DNA from: Neurospora crassa OR74A
Lineage: Eukaryota; Ascomycota; Sordariomycetes; Sordariales; Sordariaceae
DNA: 64,000 nt
Direction of reading: 5' to 3'
NCBI RefSeq assembly: GCF_000182925.2
Contig: NC_026506.1
Location: forward strand, 620,001-684,000
Numbering within the stretch: position 1 is the stretch's first letter; the number at the start of each line of letters is the position of its first letter. The notes below the pieces were generated by a model. It saw only the letters and a program-made list of their open reading frames with translations. It was not told the origin of the DNA and did not search any database. The position numbers and the translations under genes were made by a program. Shown here one piece after another: positions 44,630 through 57,267 of the stretch.

Positions 44630-47600
44630 TCAAAACCTCCCATCAGTAATCTCATTCATGATATCCCTCATAATCGGCCTCCCCTTCATGATTGCGCGCT
44701 CACTAATTCCAATGCGCTTGGGGTTATGTTTCCCTCTACCAACAATGCCCTTCTTCGGGCTCTTCAAGCTTTGGCTCCCGACATTTTCTTTCCCCTGACT
44801 TGGTGTCCCAAACTGCAGCTTGCTCTGCACCTTATATCCTTTCCCAGCAAGCTTCGCATTCGCCCTTTTCGATGGTGACAACGCCGACCCCTTCCGAGGC
44901 GAAACTGGCTTGAAGATAGGGTTAGGTTTCCTAGGGCTGAGAGCATCAGCAGCAGTGGAAGCAGCATTCGCATCCGCAAACCTATGTCCCTCCAAAGCAC
45001 CAGGACGCAACTCATACACCCAGTTGCGATCTTCCATCATGCGCACAAAGCGGGCGAGCATTTCGCCTCCTTCTGGTTCTCCTTGCCCTTCTCCCTGATC
45101 ATCACCGGTTTCTCCCAGCTCGGGACTAGCGATTGCTGTTGGAGACCCAGCCACCGACGAAGACGCCCCTCGCAAAGTTTCACGGCTACCAACAACAAGC
45201 AGCTTTGTCTTCGCCCTTGTAAACGCCACGTTGATCCTCCTCCAATCTTTCAGTAGTTCGCCGATACTACACCCCTCGTTACTTCGCACCAGGGATAACA
45301 CCACAACGCTCTTATCTCTTCCTTGGAAGCGATCAGCGGTATGCATCTCGATTTCCTCGGCCGCCACTTTGACGCCCGCTCTTATGGCTCCCGCGCTACC
45401 GCCTAGGGTGTTTTTCATATTGTGCTTAAGCAAAGCTAGTTGCGAGCGGTAATGCGTCATCACACCAATTTCAGAGGCGGGCACGCCCACGGTCAGGAGC
45501 GAGTCGACTAGCTGGCAGACGATGCGGGACTCAAGCGGGTTAACGATGCGCTGACCGCGAGTGGATTTCTCTTCGCGTGAGTGCGGAAGGAGGGAGTCGG
45601 TGTTGATGAAGCGAACGCGCGCAGAGGGGTCGAGAAGGTCACGGAGCCAGCAGGTAGTGGGGGTGGGAGAGGGGCAGAAGGAGAGTTTATCTCCTTCTTT
45701 GAGCGGGTGTTGCTGGGAGTGGGCGAGGAAAGAATCGGCGTCAAAGTGCTTGGTTGCTAGAGCGTCCATGTCGGGAATCTCGAGGGATGTAGTGCGTAAC
45801 GCTTCGGTGCCGCATTTTAGCCGGCCATTGTAGATGAGCGTGTTGGAGAGGGTCATGATGTCTTCGCACATGCGGTATTGGTGTTCGAGATTGACTACGC
45901 TTTGGGGGTGTTTCTCGGAGAGCAGCTTAAATAAGCTCACGTCGAGACCGCCAAGGCGAGCTTCCTCGTTTTGTACGAGAGGAGGGAGCTGGTTATGGTC
46001 ACCGACTAGAACAAACTTGCGTGCCATACGGATGGGACCGAGACAGATAGGAAGCGTGATCTGGGAAGCCTCGTCGACTATGCAGTAATCGAAGATGCGC
46101 TCGGCGAAGACAGGGTGGTTGATACCCAAGCAAGTCGTCGCCACAATCGGGGTGTCGTTCCAGGCCTCGTGGATCTCCGAAAAAGAAGTCTTTGGCACGC
46201 CGGCGAGGGTGGCGAACGAAGGAACCTCAGGGTGAACCTTGACGGGAGGACCGAGACGAAGAATCGGAATCCCGTCATCCTTGAGTTTCAACAAGATGTT
46301 GTCCACGGCGGTGTGGGTGTAGGAAGTTAGCAAGACTGTTTTCTTCTGTGCAACCAAGGCACGGATGATGTGCGCAATGGTAGTCGTCTTGCCCGTACCA
46401 GGCATACCAAGCACAAGGGCATAGTCCTGAGCAGACATGACCTTCTCAACAGCCGCCTTCTGATCGACGTTCAGACCTTGACCCGACGCGGTAGAAGGGA
46501 GAATATACTGCGTTGGCACAGCCTTGAAGCGGGGGGCCTCAAGGTCGACAACCAAACTCCTGATCTGCCTAGATCCAAGCACTCCATCGGCCATGATCTG
46601 AACAAGATTGTTGCGTACTGTTGCCATGCCATTGCTGAACTCATCTTTGTCTAGACGATAGCGGACCGGGCCAGCTTCACGGTCTTCCGGGGCGTTACCA
46701 CCAGAGCCAGGAACCTGCATGATGCTGGCAAAGGTCTGATTGTCGGCCTCGTCGAAACCAGGCTGCCGGACGCGCGCATTGTGCAGTCTTCTGTCCACGG
46801 CCACAGCGATGCGAGTCTTTCTGACTGAGGTGACATAGCCCAGCGCAAGTGCAAAGTGACCTTGTTCGTCAGAAATGACAATGGGCTCACCCACAGTCAG
46901 TTGCGAGTCCAGAAACGAAAAGCCGGGAGCAGGCTTTTCCTTGATAAAGGTGTAGGCGAAACGGTTGGTCTTGCCCATCTGTTGGTGATTCTCGTATGCT
47001 GAGCCCTCCTCGATGATGACATTGGCGAAGCAACGTCCAACCTTCTCGCGCTCTGTGCTGATCATAGTCCATAGCTCTCGGCGAAGCTTTTGGCTTTCCT
47101 TTTCCTCCTTGGTTAGAAGTTCTTCCCATTTCAAGAAGAACGCCTTGTGGGTAGGGCTGAGATGGTGGACTACTTCATCAAACTTCTCGTTCATTGCGCT
47201 CGTCTCCCCATCTCCGTCATCAGCAAGCTTGTGATAGATGAAACAGGTCGTCTGGGCATAGCATCTGCCGCACGCGTTCTTGTTCTTCTTCATAGGGGGC
47301 AGTTGGACACTCCGCTCACGAATGTAGCAAGCCAGCTGGTTGCGCTGCATGATCATGTGGCGGATTTCATGCCTAACGGCGGGAATGCGCAACGTCTGCG
47401 ATGTCTCCATGTAGTAGAGGATACCGTAGACAATCTCAATGTCGTAGCGATCCGAGAGCAACAAATTGTAGAGTGCTGTTTGCGCCTGATGGTTGCTGTT
47501 GACATTCTTGCCGGTCTTGACCTCGAAGGGGACGGTCAAGGTCTTGGTCGTTGGCGCCTTTGAGCTTGAGCCCCTTGCTGGGGGATCGCGCATAGTGACC

Positions 47601-50002
47601 TGGACGGTGGCATCAATGTTGCCCTTGAGACCATACATGGGTGACCAGACATGCTCCTCGACATCCAGAAGCTTGCTGACACACATGGTAGCCTTGTCAC
47701 CGTTCCGACCTTGGACGATAGCATCGGGCTTTGGCTGGGAAGTTACGAACAGCTGAGCCCAAGACCGGAGTTCAGGCATCTTGGATTGCACATGACTCTT
47801 TGCATCGTCCATGCTGACCTTGAGGATGTACAGGTCCTCAAGATGCTTCTCAAGAGTCTTGTTGATGACGTTGGTGAGGAATGCCGGATCCCATTTGTTG
47901 GCTACCAAAGCTTCCTGGAAAATCTCGTGCAGAATAGTACCGTAGACAAGCGCGGGTGTCAAGTCACTGGTGGCTTTGACTCTGTCCTGCAAGACCGCAC
48001 GCCGCATGCAGCTGAATGAGTCGGCAACGACAGTGGATGAGATGAGCTGATCTGGGTGCAGGATCAGCATATTCTGGTTGTTGTCGAGGACACATTTTCC
48101 CTGGTCTTCGAACTGGCCGATAATGTGGACGTATGCGCTGACGCTTGCGGGAGTATCAAACCAGTCGCCTCGAAGATGGATCGTTCGCACAGAGTTGGTT
48201 CTATCAGCCTGTACGATGAGGATCTAAAAATGGACAATATTAGTAGGGGAAACACACACACATACTGCCGAAAAGGAGACTCTACCTTCTCAGGGGATTC
48301 ACGGCCACGGTCATCCGTGTAGGAGCTCTCGAGAACATTGGTTACCAGATACCTCTGTATGGCTCTAGGCTTTTGACTAGGCTAATATAGATGTCTTAGC
48401 ATACGCACTTCCATCTCTTTAGGATCGACAAGCTCACTTTCATAAACATACATGTGAGGAAACATCTTGCGCATGGCTGGCACGTTGTGTCGCAGCCATT
48501 TCGACCGCGTCAAAGTCAAAATCATTACCGAAATCATCACCAAACTCGTCATCTTCATCGCCCGCAACCTGTTGGGGCAATTTCTTGGGTGACTGCCTCT
48601 TCCTAGGCGATAGTCTCTTCTTGGGGGACGGTCTCTTTCTAGGTGACAACCGCTGGGCAGGTTTCTGTGTCGCAGACTCAACTTGAGCCACCAGGTCTTC
48701 TACCCCATCAAAAATATCGTCATCGAGATCACCAAATTCGTCATTATCGACAAGGGTCTTTGACGATTCGCGTGGAGCTGGCGAGACAGCGTCACTTGCT
48801 ATGAGAGTGCTACCGTCGCCTTGACCAAGGATACTAGCGTCCAGTTCGAGGAGAGTGCTCTCGTCAAAGTCAAAGTCGTCATCACCGTAGTCCGAAGATG
48901 CCTTTTCGGGTTGCTTTGAGGCGTCAGTTTCGGTAGTTTGCCGCTCGGCCTTTTTCCGTGAGGGAGAGGAGTTTTGGTCAGGCACGGTTTGGGGTGTTAT
49001 CTTTCTCTTTGATGGCGACTTCTTCATGGGAGAGGGTGACTTCTTCTGCTGTGCTGGAGCGTTGCTTGGCGTTTTCGAGCTGTCGATCTCTCCATCAACG
49101 GATTGTAGTAGTTCTGACAAAAGACTCGACTTCTTCTTCCTTGGAGTGTCCTGAGAAACGATTCTATTTTGCTCCTCAGGACAAAGGGTACGGCGCCGCT
49201 TGGGCCAAGCGGAACCGCAACTGACGGACTTCCTCAACGATCGATCGCTTGACTGCGGGCGTGGTGAGGAAGATGCCATAAGCTGGGCAAAGAGGGGGTT
49301 CTTGTGGTTTGAGGGACTCGTATCATTTCCATTAGAAGAGAAACGGCTCCACAAGTCCGAGGCAGGATCTGCGTGGGGTGTCTTGGAAGCGCCGGCAAAC
49401 CTCTTGAGGGCGACGTGGGGAGTAGTCAACTTGGTAGCCGGTGATGAAGCAGGCGAGGAGCTCTTCGCGCGTCTCCTGCCATTCTTGGGAATCATTGGCG
49501 AAGCGGGTAGTTGTAAGGGCACTCCGGACCTCCAGTCGACCCTGTCACCGGGCGATTTCTCTCCATCTTCCTCTTCGGTGATGACTTCAGGTACACCAAA
49601 CAAATCTTTCCATGAATGGCGATCTGCGGGAGTTTTGGCGTCGCTGGATGGCTCGTCGTCGTTGGAGTCTGGTAATGGCCTCTTCCTGGGGATCGACTTG
49701 GTGGTGTTGATGTTTTCTTTTTGCAGTTCGTCGATGGCGGCCTTTACGGGCCTTGCAGACTTTGGTGGTGGTTTGGAAGATGTGTCGTCGGATCGGAAGG
49801 CCTGGAGCTTGTTCTTGGAAGATTCCGAGACGGGGGCTAGCGATTGTAGAGGCCCTTTGTTGGGGGGATTGCTTCTTGTCCTCTGCCATCCTCCGCGCTG
49901 CCATTGTCATGTTAGTAAATATTTTTCATAAAGGAAAGCCCAATTGTGACGGACCTTGGGGGGCTGAGCATAGGCGTCCGAGTAAGACTTTTTGAGAGGC
50001 AT
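44630..50002 (-). CDS. dna2: DNA replication ATP-dependent helicase/nuclease Dna2
   Basis: Nuclease-helicase that trims long Okazaki flaps and resects double-strand breaks. Exons 50002-49955 (16 codons), 49897-48452, 48381-48286 and 48223-44630 all join in phase 0, giving 1727 residues. The first intron has a GTCCGT donor but a good TACTAAC branch. The N-terminal third is Ser/Pro/Lys-rich, with KNKLQAFRSDD (a possible PCNA-binding motif), DRHSWKDLFGV, and acidic blocks. The core starts at IQRYLVTNVLESSYTDDRG. The RecB-like nuclease domain has Asp734 (GLKGNIDATV), Glu764 and Lys766 (PFEVKTGK), and Fe-S cysteines 602, 848, 851 and 857 (CGRCYAQTTC). The SF1 helicase has GMPGTGKTT at about 1135, DEAS at about 1245, the VVNLEHQYRM block and RINVAFTRAKTKL. 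All catalytic residues are present. It is divergent from the TRAPPC11 gene, 957 bp between the starts. Confidence 0.93.
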
Positions 50003-50959
50003 TGTATTGTGGAGGCGTCTTTGACCAAAATAAGGATAAAGTAAACAAAAACAAATTCAATGGCGACGGCGCTGGGAGCCAATGGGTGGATGTGCTGCTG
50101 AATGACCCAAAAAGTCCAAAAGACGGAGCAAGTGGTGATGGTCAAGGCACAAATCAGAAAGCGAGGTTATGTGTATCGCAGGCCCATGGCTTGAGAACTC
50201 GGAGTCTGAGACCTGGGCTGGGTGGTGGTGGTCGAGGTGAAGTGGGAAGAAGAAGAAGTGGAACGGAAGTGAGTCCTTGAGAACGCGGATGACAGTCGCG
50301 CGTTTCCTGCTGCGCTGAGTGCATGAGTGGTTCTGCCAGTCAATCAATCAATCAATCAACGCGAAACAACCTCCCGTCCCCCCCAAAAGTACGGTACCTT
50401 ATTAATTGTTAGCAAGGGGGTGCCTGGAGCTCTCAGCAGGTACCGCTGTGTCGATAAGATAAGCCCCACACTTTGGTACCCCTGTACCTAGGCACATGGG
50501 CGGCGGTTGGACCGCTGACGTCTAGCGGATCAGCCGCCTGTGTTACAGCGTCGCATCAGCGGGAGCTCCATCGGTGGAACGTCCAACTTCACACGTCCAT
50601 CACTTCGGCGGCTTCCGAGTCCTCTCTTCACCTAACTCCCGTCCCCTTCCTTCAACTTCCCTTGCCTACCTACCTAGACGGAGCTTCACCGCCGAGGCCA
50701 TCTACCTACCTACCTCTACCGAGAACAAGGGGCGGATGTTAGTGGATGCCAACGGACTTTACTTGACGACTTGGGACGTACCAACGATTCGCGAAACGAG
50801 ACGTGGGCAGCCGATCCGATCTACGGAGTTACAGCGCTAGACGCACATCAGTAGAAGAAGACGACGACGACGACGACGACGAGACTATGAACCGACTGCA
50901 ACCAACACATTTGTCGGGTTAATTCTATATATACAGTACTCAATATACAGGTAGCAACC
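50003..50959. other. Divergent promoter region of dna2 and the TRAPPC11 gene
   Basis: No gene seen. (CAAT)n lies at about 50340-50357, CCTA repeats at about 50668-50712, and (GAC)n at 50860-50882. A TATA-like TCTATATATAC at about 50926-50937 lies only some 25 bp before the TRAPPC11 start codon, too close for a normal TATA box unless the leader is extremely short. Confidence 0.45.
50860..50882. repeat. (GAC)n microsatellite
   Basis: Seven or more GAC trinucleotides on the + strand, about 80 bp upstream of the TRAPPC11 start codon. Confidence 0.9.
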
Positions 50960-53900
50960 ATGGACGACTATCCGCGCGGCAGCTTGGACCATAACATCCC
51001 CTTCCTCCTCACCCTCGGCGTCTCCCCTCCCAACTCCAGCTCAGCCCACAACCCTGAACTGGGCAAGACTCTCAAGGACCAGGCCATCGAGGTTCGATCC
51101 GACCTCCCTACTCTCGACCTTCCTCCCGCACAAGCTCTACTACACTACATCCAAGAGCGGGATGCCTCGAACCTACCATGCATCGCATACGAGCACCAGC
51201 TTCGCTACCGGTTCCGGGTCAAGTCAGCAGAGAGGGTGAGTATCCTCCAGCCGTATGATATCTAAACTATACCTTACCTCAGCTCTAATCCATGTTATTC
51301 TCTTCAGTCCTTCCTGCTGCCTCCTCGCCGCGCCCGCTTGCCCGAAGGGATAGAAGCACCTCCGGGTGCCATCCTCCATTCGCCCTTCTCGCCTCTGACT
51401 CCGATATCTCCTCTGTACCCCGACGGCCTGATCGATGCGCAATGGACGCTGAAACACCAGGAACTGATTCCCAGTGTCGTGCTCTGCTTCTACAACCTCG
51501 TCTCCGACCCAAATCAGTCCACCCTAAGCGATAACCACATCAAGTCTGACGTGAACAAGTTGAGGAACCTGCTCATTCAATCAGGCCACAAGATCAAGCT
51601 TGCTATTGTATTTCTGTCCGACCCTTCTGGCGATCACACGGACTACCTCCAAGATCGCATCGAGATTATTCGCAGGGGCTGTGCGCTTGACCCCAAGTCG
51701 GTCTTCCTCATGCCCCCTAACGAGAACCACGAAGACCTTGCGCGCATGGCCGAGAACATGTTGATCACATTATACGGCGCTTCAATGGAGTATTACAAAG
51801 AACTGGGTAGACATTCTCGAAAGAAGAGAGGAAGGGGGGTTGCTCCGCCGCCAACCGTACCACCAACAACAGGCACTTCCCAAACGCTTTCGCTGGCAGG
51901 ATGGAATGTCCGTTATGACTTCAAGTCAGCTGTACTAGCCGAATTTCGCCTGGAAATGGAGAACGCCCTGCGCTCTTACGAACAAGCGTACGAAAACTTA
52001 CTGAGTTCCGAGGTTGTCGAACTAATACCAAGTTGGAGTCCTCGCTGGAACGAGGCTCGGCTTCTTGCTGATGTGATAGCCATTCGCTCCATTCGCTGCT
52101 TGTTATGGGGCGCTCAGAACAGCGCGGCCGTTCGCAGGTGGCAATTCCACCGCGAAAGGATGGCGGATCTTGTCGAGCGCCTTGGAAGAGGCACCAGCAA
52201 CTATGGGTGGGAGGCCTGGCAAGCACGTTGGGCAATCGTCATGGCGAACTTGATGGAAAAGGCAGGCATCCCAGAGCTTGATCCTGCTGAGATGCGACTC
52301 TACCTCAACCCAGAAAAGAACATTATGGGGGAACGACTACAACCCTGGGAGTTCCTTCACCATACAGGTTATTGGTATCGTCTGGCTTCCAGGCACTTGT
52401 ATGCCCGGAGAGCCCGGGCTCGTGCGATGCCTGAAGACGATAGGAGACCACCAGGCTCTTCTCCGGCCTCTCACCTTGCAAGCAGGGGCTTCATATATGA
52501 CACCTTCATGTGTCCAGAACCCCATGAGGAGTTTCCGCTGGAGCACATGACTTATAAAGGGGTGGACCATAACGGCATGATTATCGATTGCCTATCACGA
52601 GCACTTCACGAGTTTTTACAGAGGGATCAAGCACGGCTGGCTGCTGAATTGTCTCTAGAGTTAGCCAGGGAACTGAGTCTCAGGCAGGAATGGGCCAAGG
52701 TTGTCGAGTTGCTGCGGCCTATCTGGCAAAACATGTCGTTCAGAAAGGAACGCTGGCCAACATTGACCGAGGAAGTTAGTTGGGCTCTAAGGGCAGCCGC
52801 TTCCAAGACTGGTGATTTTGGTGATGTCGTGACCATTGACTGGGAATTGCTGGACCGAGGTAAGATCATAAGAATTGTGAGTGGCTTCGTCTGCTGATGA
52901 TTGTATATAGGCTTCACGAAACGCAAAAACTGGCAATATGACATCACAAAGTCCCTACAACCAATAACACCGGATCCCAAGCCGATTATCAATATCGCAG
53001 ATGGCCAGATCATCCCGCCTGTTTCAGCTACCTTCGTTTTTAGAGACGAAGAAGGGAAAGCAGGCCAGACCACCCGAGCCCAACTGTGCCTCCATTCCAA
53101 CGCCCATGCCGAATCCACTCCCATACCATTCAGAAGGATCGAGGTCAAGTTCAATGGCAGCATCAACACTCTCGTACTAAGACATCAAGTACAAGAAGAA
53201 GAAGGCAACAAGCGACAGAAGCACGGTAACATTGTTTTATGTCCGGTACCCCTCGAGGATATCACCCCTAGCGATAGAGAGCCGACGACAGAAGACTCGG
53301 CTGAGGATGATGATAGAGGAACTGAGTTACAAGGCACCACCGACCTGACTCTCTCGCCTGGTCATACTCTCGTCCTTGTTATGGACATACCACTCCGTGA
53401 ACAAGGCGAAGTAAACGCTCTTTCGCTCACTGCGTCACTAGAGACCGAGTCCTTTGACCTTCACCAGTCTCTCAAACTCCGGGATATGCCCAACACAACC
53501 CACACTTGGTATCCCACACCCTCAACCAGGAAGCGTATCACACGGCCAGTCAGCCCTCTGTCCCTCCGAATCCTTCCAAGGCCTCCCAAGATGGAGATCA
53601 AGAGCGAGATCAAGGAACAGTACTACACCAACGAGGCGATAACACTCGACTTTGACATCTACAACGCCGAAGACGTCGAGGCTCCCTCCAAGTTCGATGC
53701 GCTCCTATTCTGCGACGAGGACGAAGCGTCATTGACGGCCCCGTCTTTCACAGTGGAAGTCGTCTCAGAAGAACAACAAACAAAAGAAGAGGAGGAGAAC
53801 AAGAAGAAATCGTCCACAAGCAGCTCCTCCGGTCGCGAATCCAAGGTCTCCTCTTACTTCCTCGGCGACATCCAGCCAAGCACCACCACCACCGTCCGCC

Positions 53901-55081
53901 TCCATTTCCCACCCATCGAGCGACCCAGCCGCTACGAGTTGACTCTGCGCGTAGTCTACCACTTGTCCACCAACCCCGGCACCACCATCATCCAGACTGC
54001 CGTCTTCCAACTCAACGTGCTCAACCCCTTCGAAGCCAACTACGAGCTCCTCCCGCGCGTCCACCCCGACCCCTGGCCTTCCTTTTTCGACGCCGAAAAC
54101 ATCCAACCCCTTTCCCTCCCATCTCAAGCAGAAGAGGAGGACAAAGACGCAGTAGTGCCCTACAAAGGCCTCCACCAATCTTGGTCTCTCCTCACCCGCT
54201 ACGCCTCCTTCGCCTCCGAAGATCTCAAGGTAATCGACGTAGACGTCAAAGTTCTACGCCAACCACAGTCACAGTCACAGCCTAGCCAGACGAGCTCTCC
54301 TGAGCCAATGACCTGCCTAATCACCCGCCACCACGACGACGACTCAACCCTCCCCATCGAAAAAGGTGGCCACCTAATGAAACCACACACCATCGAAACC
54401 ACCTCATTCGATATCGTCGCGCAAAAAATCAGTCTTGACGATCGCGGCCCGGCACCACTTGATTTGGCCATGGTCATCCGATGGAAACGACTCCCACCAT
54501 CTGCATCTCCAGAAACAACTCCTCCATCTCCATCCCCGGAAAAAGAAGATACCGATGAAACAATAAACACCACCACCCTCCCCTGCCCACGCTTCTCCCT
54601 CTTCGGCATCGAGCCCCGCGTGCTCGCCCACGTCACCTACCTCGACACCTATAACCCAGAAGACTCCTTTACTCCCCTGATCCTGCTAAGGGTGATCATC
54701 GAAAACGCCTCCAACCACTTCTTGACGTTTGGCGTATCGATGGATACCTCGGCGGAATTCGCCTTCTCAGGCCCCAAATTGTCGGCGGTGCCCGTGTTGC
54801 CTGTTAGTAGAAGGGAGGTGGAGTATAGGCTTTTGCCTACTAGCCTGGGACCTGGATCGGGCGACACGGAAGAGACGGATAAGAAGAAGAAGAAAAAGGA
54901 CAAGAAGACGAGTGAACAGCAGGGATACTGGATCAAGCCGGGCTTGACTGTGAGAGACAAGTACTTCCAGAAGGTGTTGAGGGTGATTCCTGCGTCTGAG
55001 GGGGTGAGGGTGGATGCGAAGGAGGGAGGGTTCTTGGTTTGGGTGCCTACTGGTGAGGGGCCTGAGGATGGTGATGAGTAG
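50960..55081 (+). CDS. TRAPP complex subunit, TRAPPC11/Foie-gras type
   Basis: Subunit of a TRAPP tethering complex (Rab GEF) in ER-Golgi traffic and autophagy. Exons 50960-51235, 51308-52859 and 52911-55081 (junctions phase 0 and phase 1; introns 72 and 51 nt) give 1332 residues. N-terminal part: LTLGVSPP, DAQWTLKHQELIPSVVLCFY and IKLAIVFLSDPSGD. The Foie-gras region at about 275-540 has SLAGWNVRYDFKSAVLAEFR, LEMENALRSYEQAYENLL, DVIAIRSIRCLLW, and QFHRERMADLVERLG. The C-terminal half contains Ig-like beta-rich repeats of the gryzun type (NEAITLDFDIYNAEDVEAP; RYELTLRVVYHLS; HFLTFGVSMDTS). Two acidic or Lys/Glu-rich inserts interrupt it (about 53770-53820 and 54860-54915). The length is in the range usual for TRAPPC11. 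Strong family match. Confidence 0.92.
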
Positions 55082-55229
55082 ATAATGTTGTTGTTTGAAA
55101 AGGATCAATTCGTAAGGAAGAGAAAAGCAAGTCTTCAGCGATTAAGTTTGAGTATAAGCGAAAAAGCCTGTACAAGTAATAGACTTGACCATGATATCCG
55201 TCTTATCCAATGGGCTCATAATTAAAAAC

Positions 55230-57267
55230 TCAACGAGTGACCTCCCTGTTCTCCGTACCCAGCTCACAGGCCCCGTGTGAGACATCCAGCTCTCGGGGTT
55301 GGCTCGATGCGTCAAGCTCCCAGCGCTCATTGATACCTCTTCCACATGCCAGTTCATCTGGCGGGGTGTACACCTCAGTTGCCGGACCCTCTGTAGGAAG
55401 CTCTCCTTTGAGTTCGAGGGAAGGGGAATGCTTCAATGCGTTACCATTACTCTGACCAGGTTCAAGCTCTTCGTCGGATGGTGAGGGCTTCGATCTCTTC
55501 CGCCAAAAGCAATAAGCCAACCCAGATAGCAAACACAGAATAACGGCACCGCCCACCACTCCACCCGCAATCGGTCCGGCTTTGCTTGCAGACGACTGCT
55601 GACCCGAGTCTGGGCCAGTGGCGGAGGTAGCAGTGGAAGTCGGGACCGAATCCGAGGTCGTTGCGTTAAACGAAACGGGTTTCTTCAGAAATATCCTCTT
55701 CACCTCATCAGACGACCACGATAGCGCAGACAGATTCTTATCTTGATACCATTCCTCCACAAACTTGGGGGTCCTGTAGTCCTCTGCATCGGCATCGTAG
55801 TTTCCATCCTTGCTCCAGACGAGATCAGTCAAGTCAAAGATGCCGAGGCCCTGGGGTAAAGGATCTTTGTCCCAAAGGGCCGTGTCCGTGTTCTGACCGT
55901 GGCCGCCTACTACCAGCAATTGGCGCTTCCCTACTACGACGCAATCGTGGTTGTTGCGTGGCTCGACTGAGTGTGCATCTGTTTTGAGCCAGACGAAGCC
56001 TGGGAGGCTTAGGATGTAGATGTCGTCATAGAATTCCTTGAAGTCCTGGCTCACTCCGCCGTAGATGAAACTATGTGGAGTAGAGTCGAGAGTAAGTTAT
56101 TTTAGGGTCGAAGGCTCAGGGGGACAAATATTCCGAATGGCAAGCTTGACATTAAACAGAAATAGGATATTTTTGGTGTTCTCACTTACAGTTCATAGGT
56201 TCCAGCCGGGCTCGCAACACCCACCATACAAAAAGTCTCCCTCTCTGTCGGCGCATATCCCACCGTATTCTGCCATCCCCACTGCCCAGTCTTGGGATCA
56301 TAAAAGGTGATATTGTTGAAATCCAGAATTCCTCCACCGGTACTTCCTCCCAAGACGAACATCAAGCCATTGGAGCCAAACTGAGGGACAAAATGCGCGC
56401 GACCATCAATCAGCGTACCAAGCGGAGGCATCACCACGCTGGTGTCGGTCCTTGAAAAGGCCCTGCTCTTCATGTCGTAAGAAACCATACCTGGAATCGG
56501 GGTGCGGTACCAGTGCTGGGGATTCGTGACGGGGGAGGTATTGTTGGAGTCCGGGTCTATCTCGATTGATGTCATGCCGCCTATCACAAAGGCTACACCG
56601 CCGCCGGAAGAATCGTGGGTGGTTGCAAATGCTGCTTTGTCGGTCAAGTTGAGCTTCTTCAGAACGTCTGGGTTTGAAGGCCGTTCCAACGTCCAGGTGC
56701 CTCCACCTGTACCGTCGACCGTAAATTTCCAGATCCCCTCCTTCGTGATCTTGTTCATGTTGATCATGTACGGCGCTCGTCCTCCATAGATGTAGAAGGC
56801 GTCGCCACTGGGGTCGTTCCAGATTGCCTGGTCGGAAAGCGCCACTGGTCCCTTTTTGGGAGTCGCCTTGATCTCGACCGTCGATGCGGTCCATGATCGT
56901 GACATGTCGATGGAGAGAGTCGAATTACAGGGATCAGCGGGGACGTGGCCAGGTTGTTTCTCGCTATTTACCAACTGGCTTATTTCACCTCCGTCGATAT
57001 AAACATAGTTTCCCAGCACCGTTGCTTGGCAATGTCAGCAACAATATATACCACTATATTTGTCAGGGCGAGTATGATGAGAATCGATCACCTACCTCGC
57101 GCATAGCTTCGACGAAGGAATCTGTTGGCAGGTGGGTCATCCAAATACTGCTGCTTCTGTCCGAAAACACACGAGAAAAGAAGGGAGGTGATCAAGATCA
57201 GACTAAAGCCACGGGAAGAAATTGTAGAGTAAATGCACATTACATATGAGCTGTAGATCATTTTCAT
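55230..57267 (-). CDS. Kelch-repeat single-pass membrane protein
   Basis: Predicted cell-surface protein with a kelch beta-propeller outside and a short cytoplasmic tail. Exons 57267-57096, 57024-56190 and 56070-55230 (junctions G|CA and CT|T) give 615 residues. ATG 57267 gives MKMIYSS; the hydrophobic stretch to about residue 36 (SLILITSLLFSCVFGQ) is a likely signal peptide. Kelch blades: NYVYIDGGEIS, AFYIYGGRAP, VAFVIGGMT, LMFVLGGSTGGG and YELFIYGGVSQDF, then QLLVVGGHGQ, each with the GG pair. A Ser/Thr-rich linker precedes the transmembrane segment at about 502-525 (GGVVGGAVILCLLSGLAYCF), followed by the basic stop FWRKRSKPS. The tail is Pro/Glu-rich. Similar kelch membrane proteins are common in filamentous ascomycetes and mostly uncharacterised. 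The gene ends tail to tail with the TRAPPC11 gene (148 bp apart). Confidence 0.87.

Noticed and set aside
50926-50937. TATA box for the TRAPPC11 gene
   Set aside because: It lies about 25 bp before the start codon, leaving almost no leader; more likely part of the transcript or chance.
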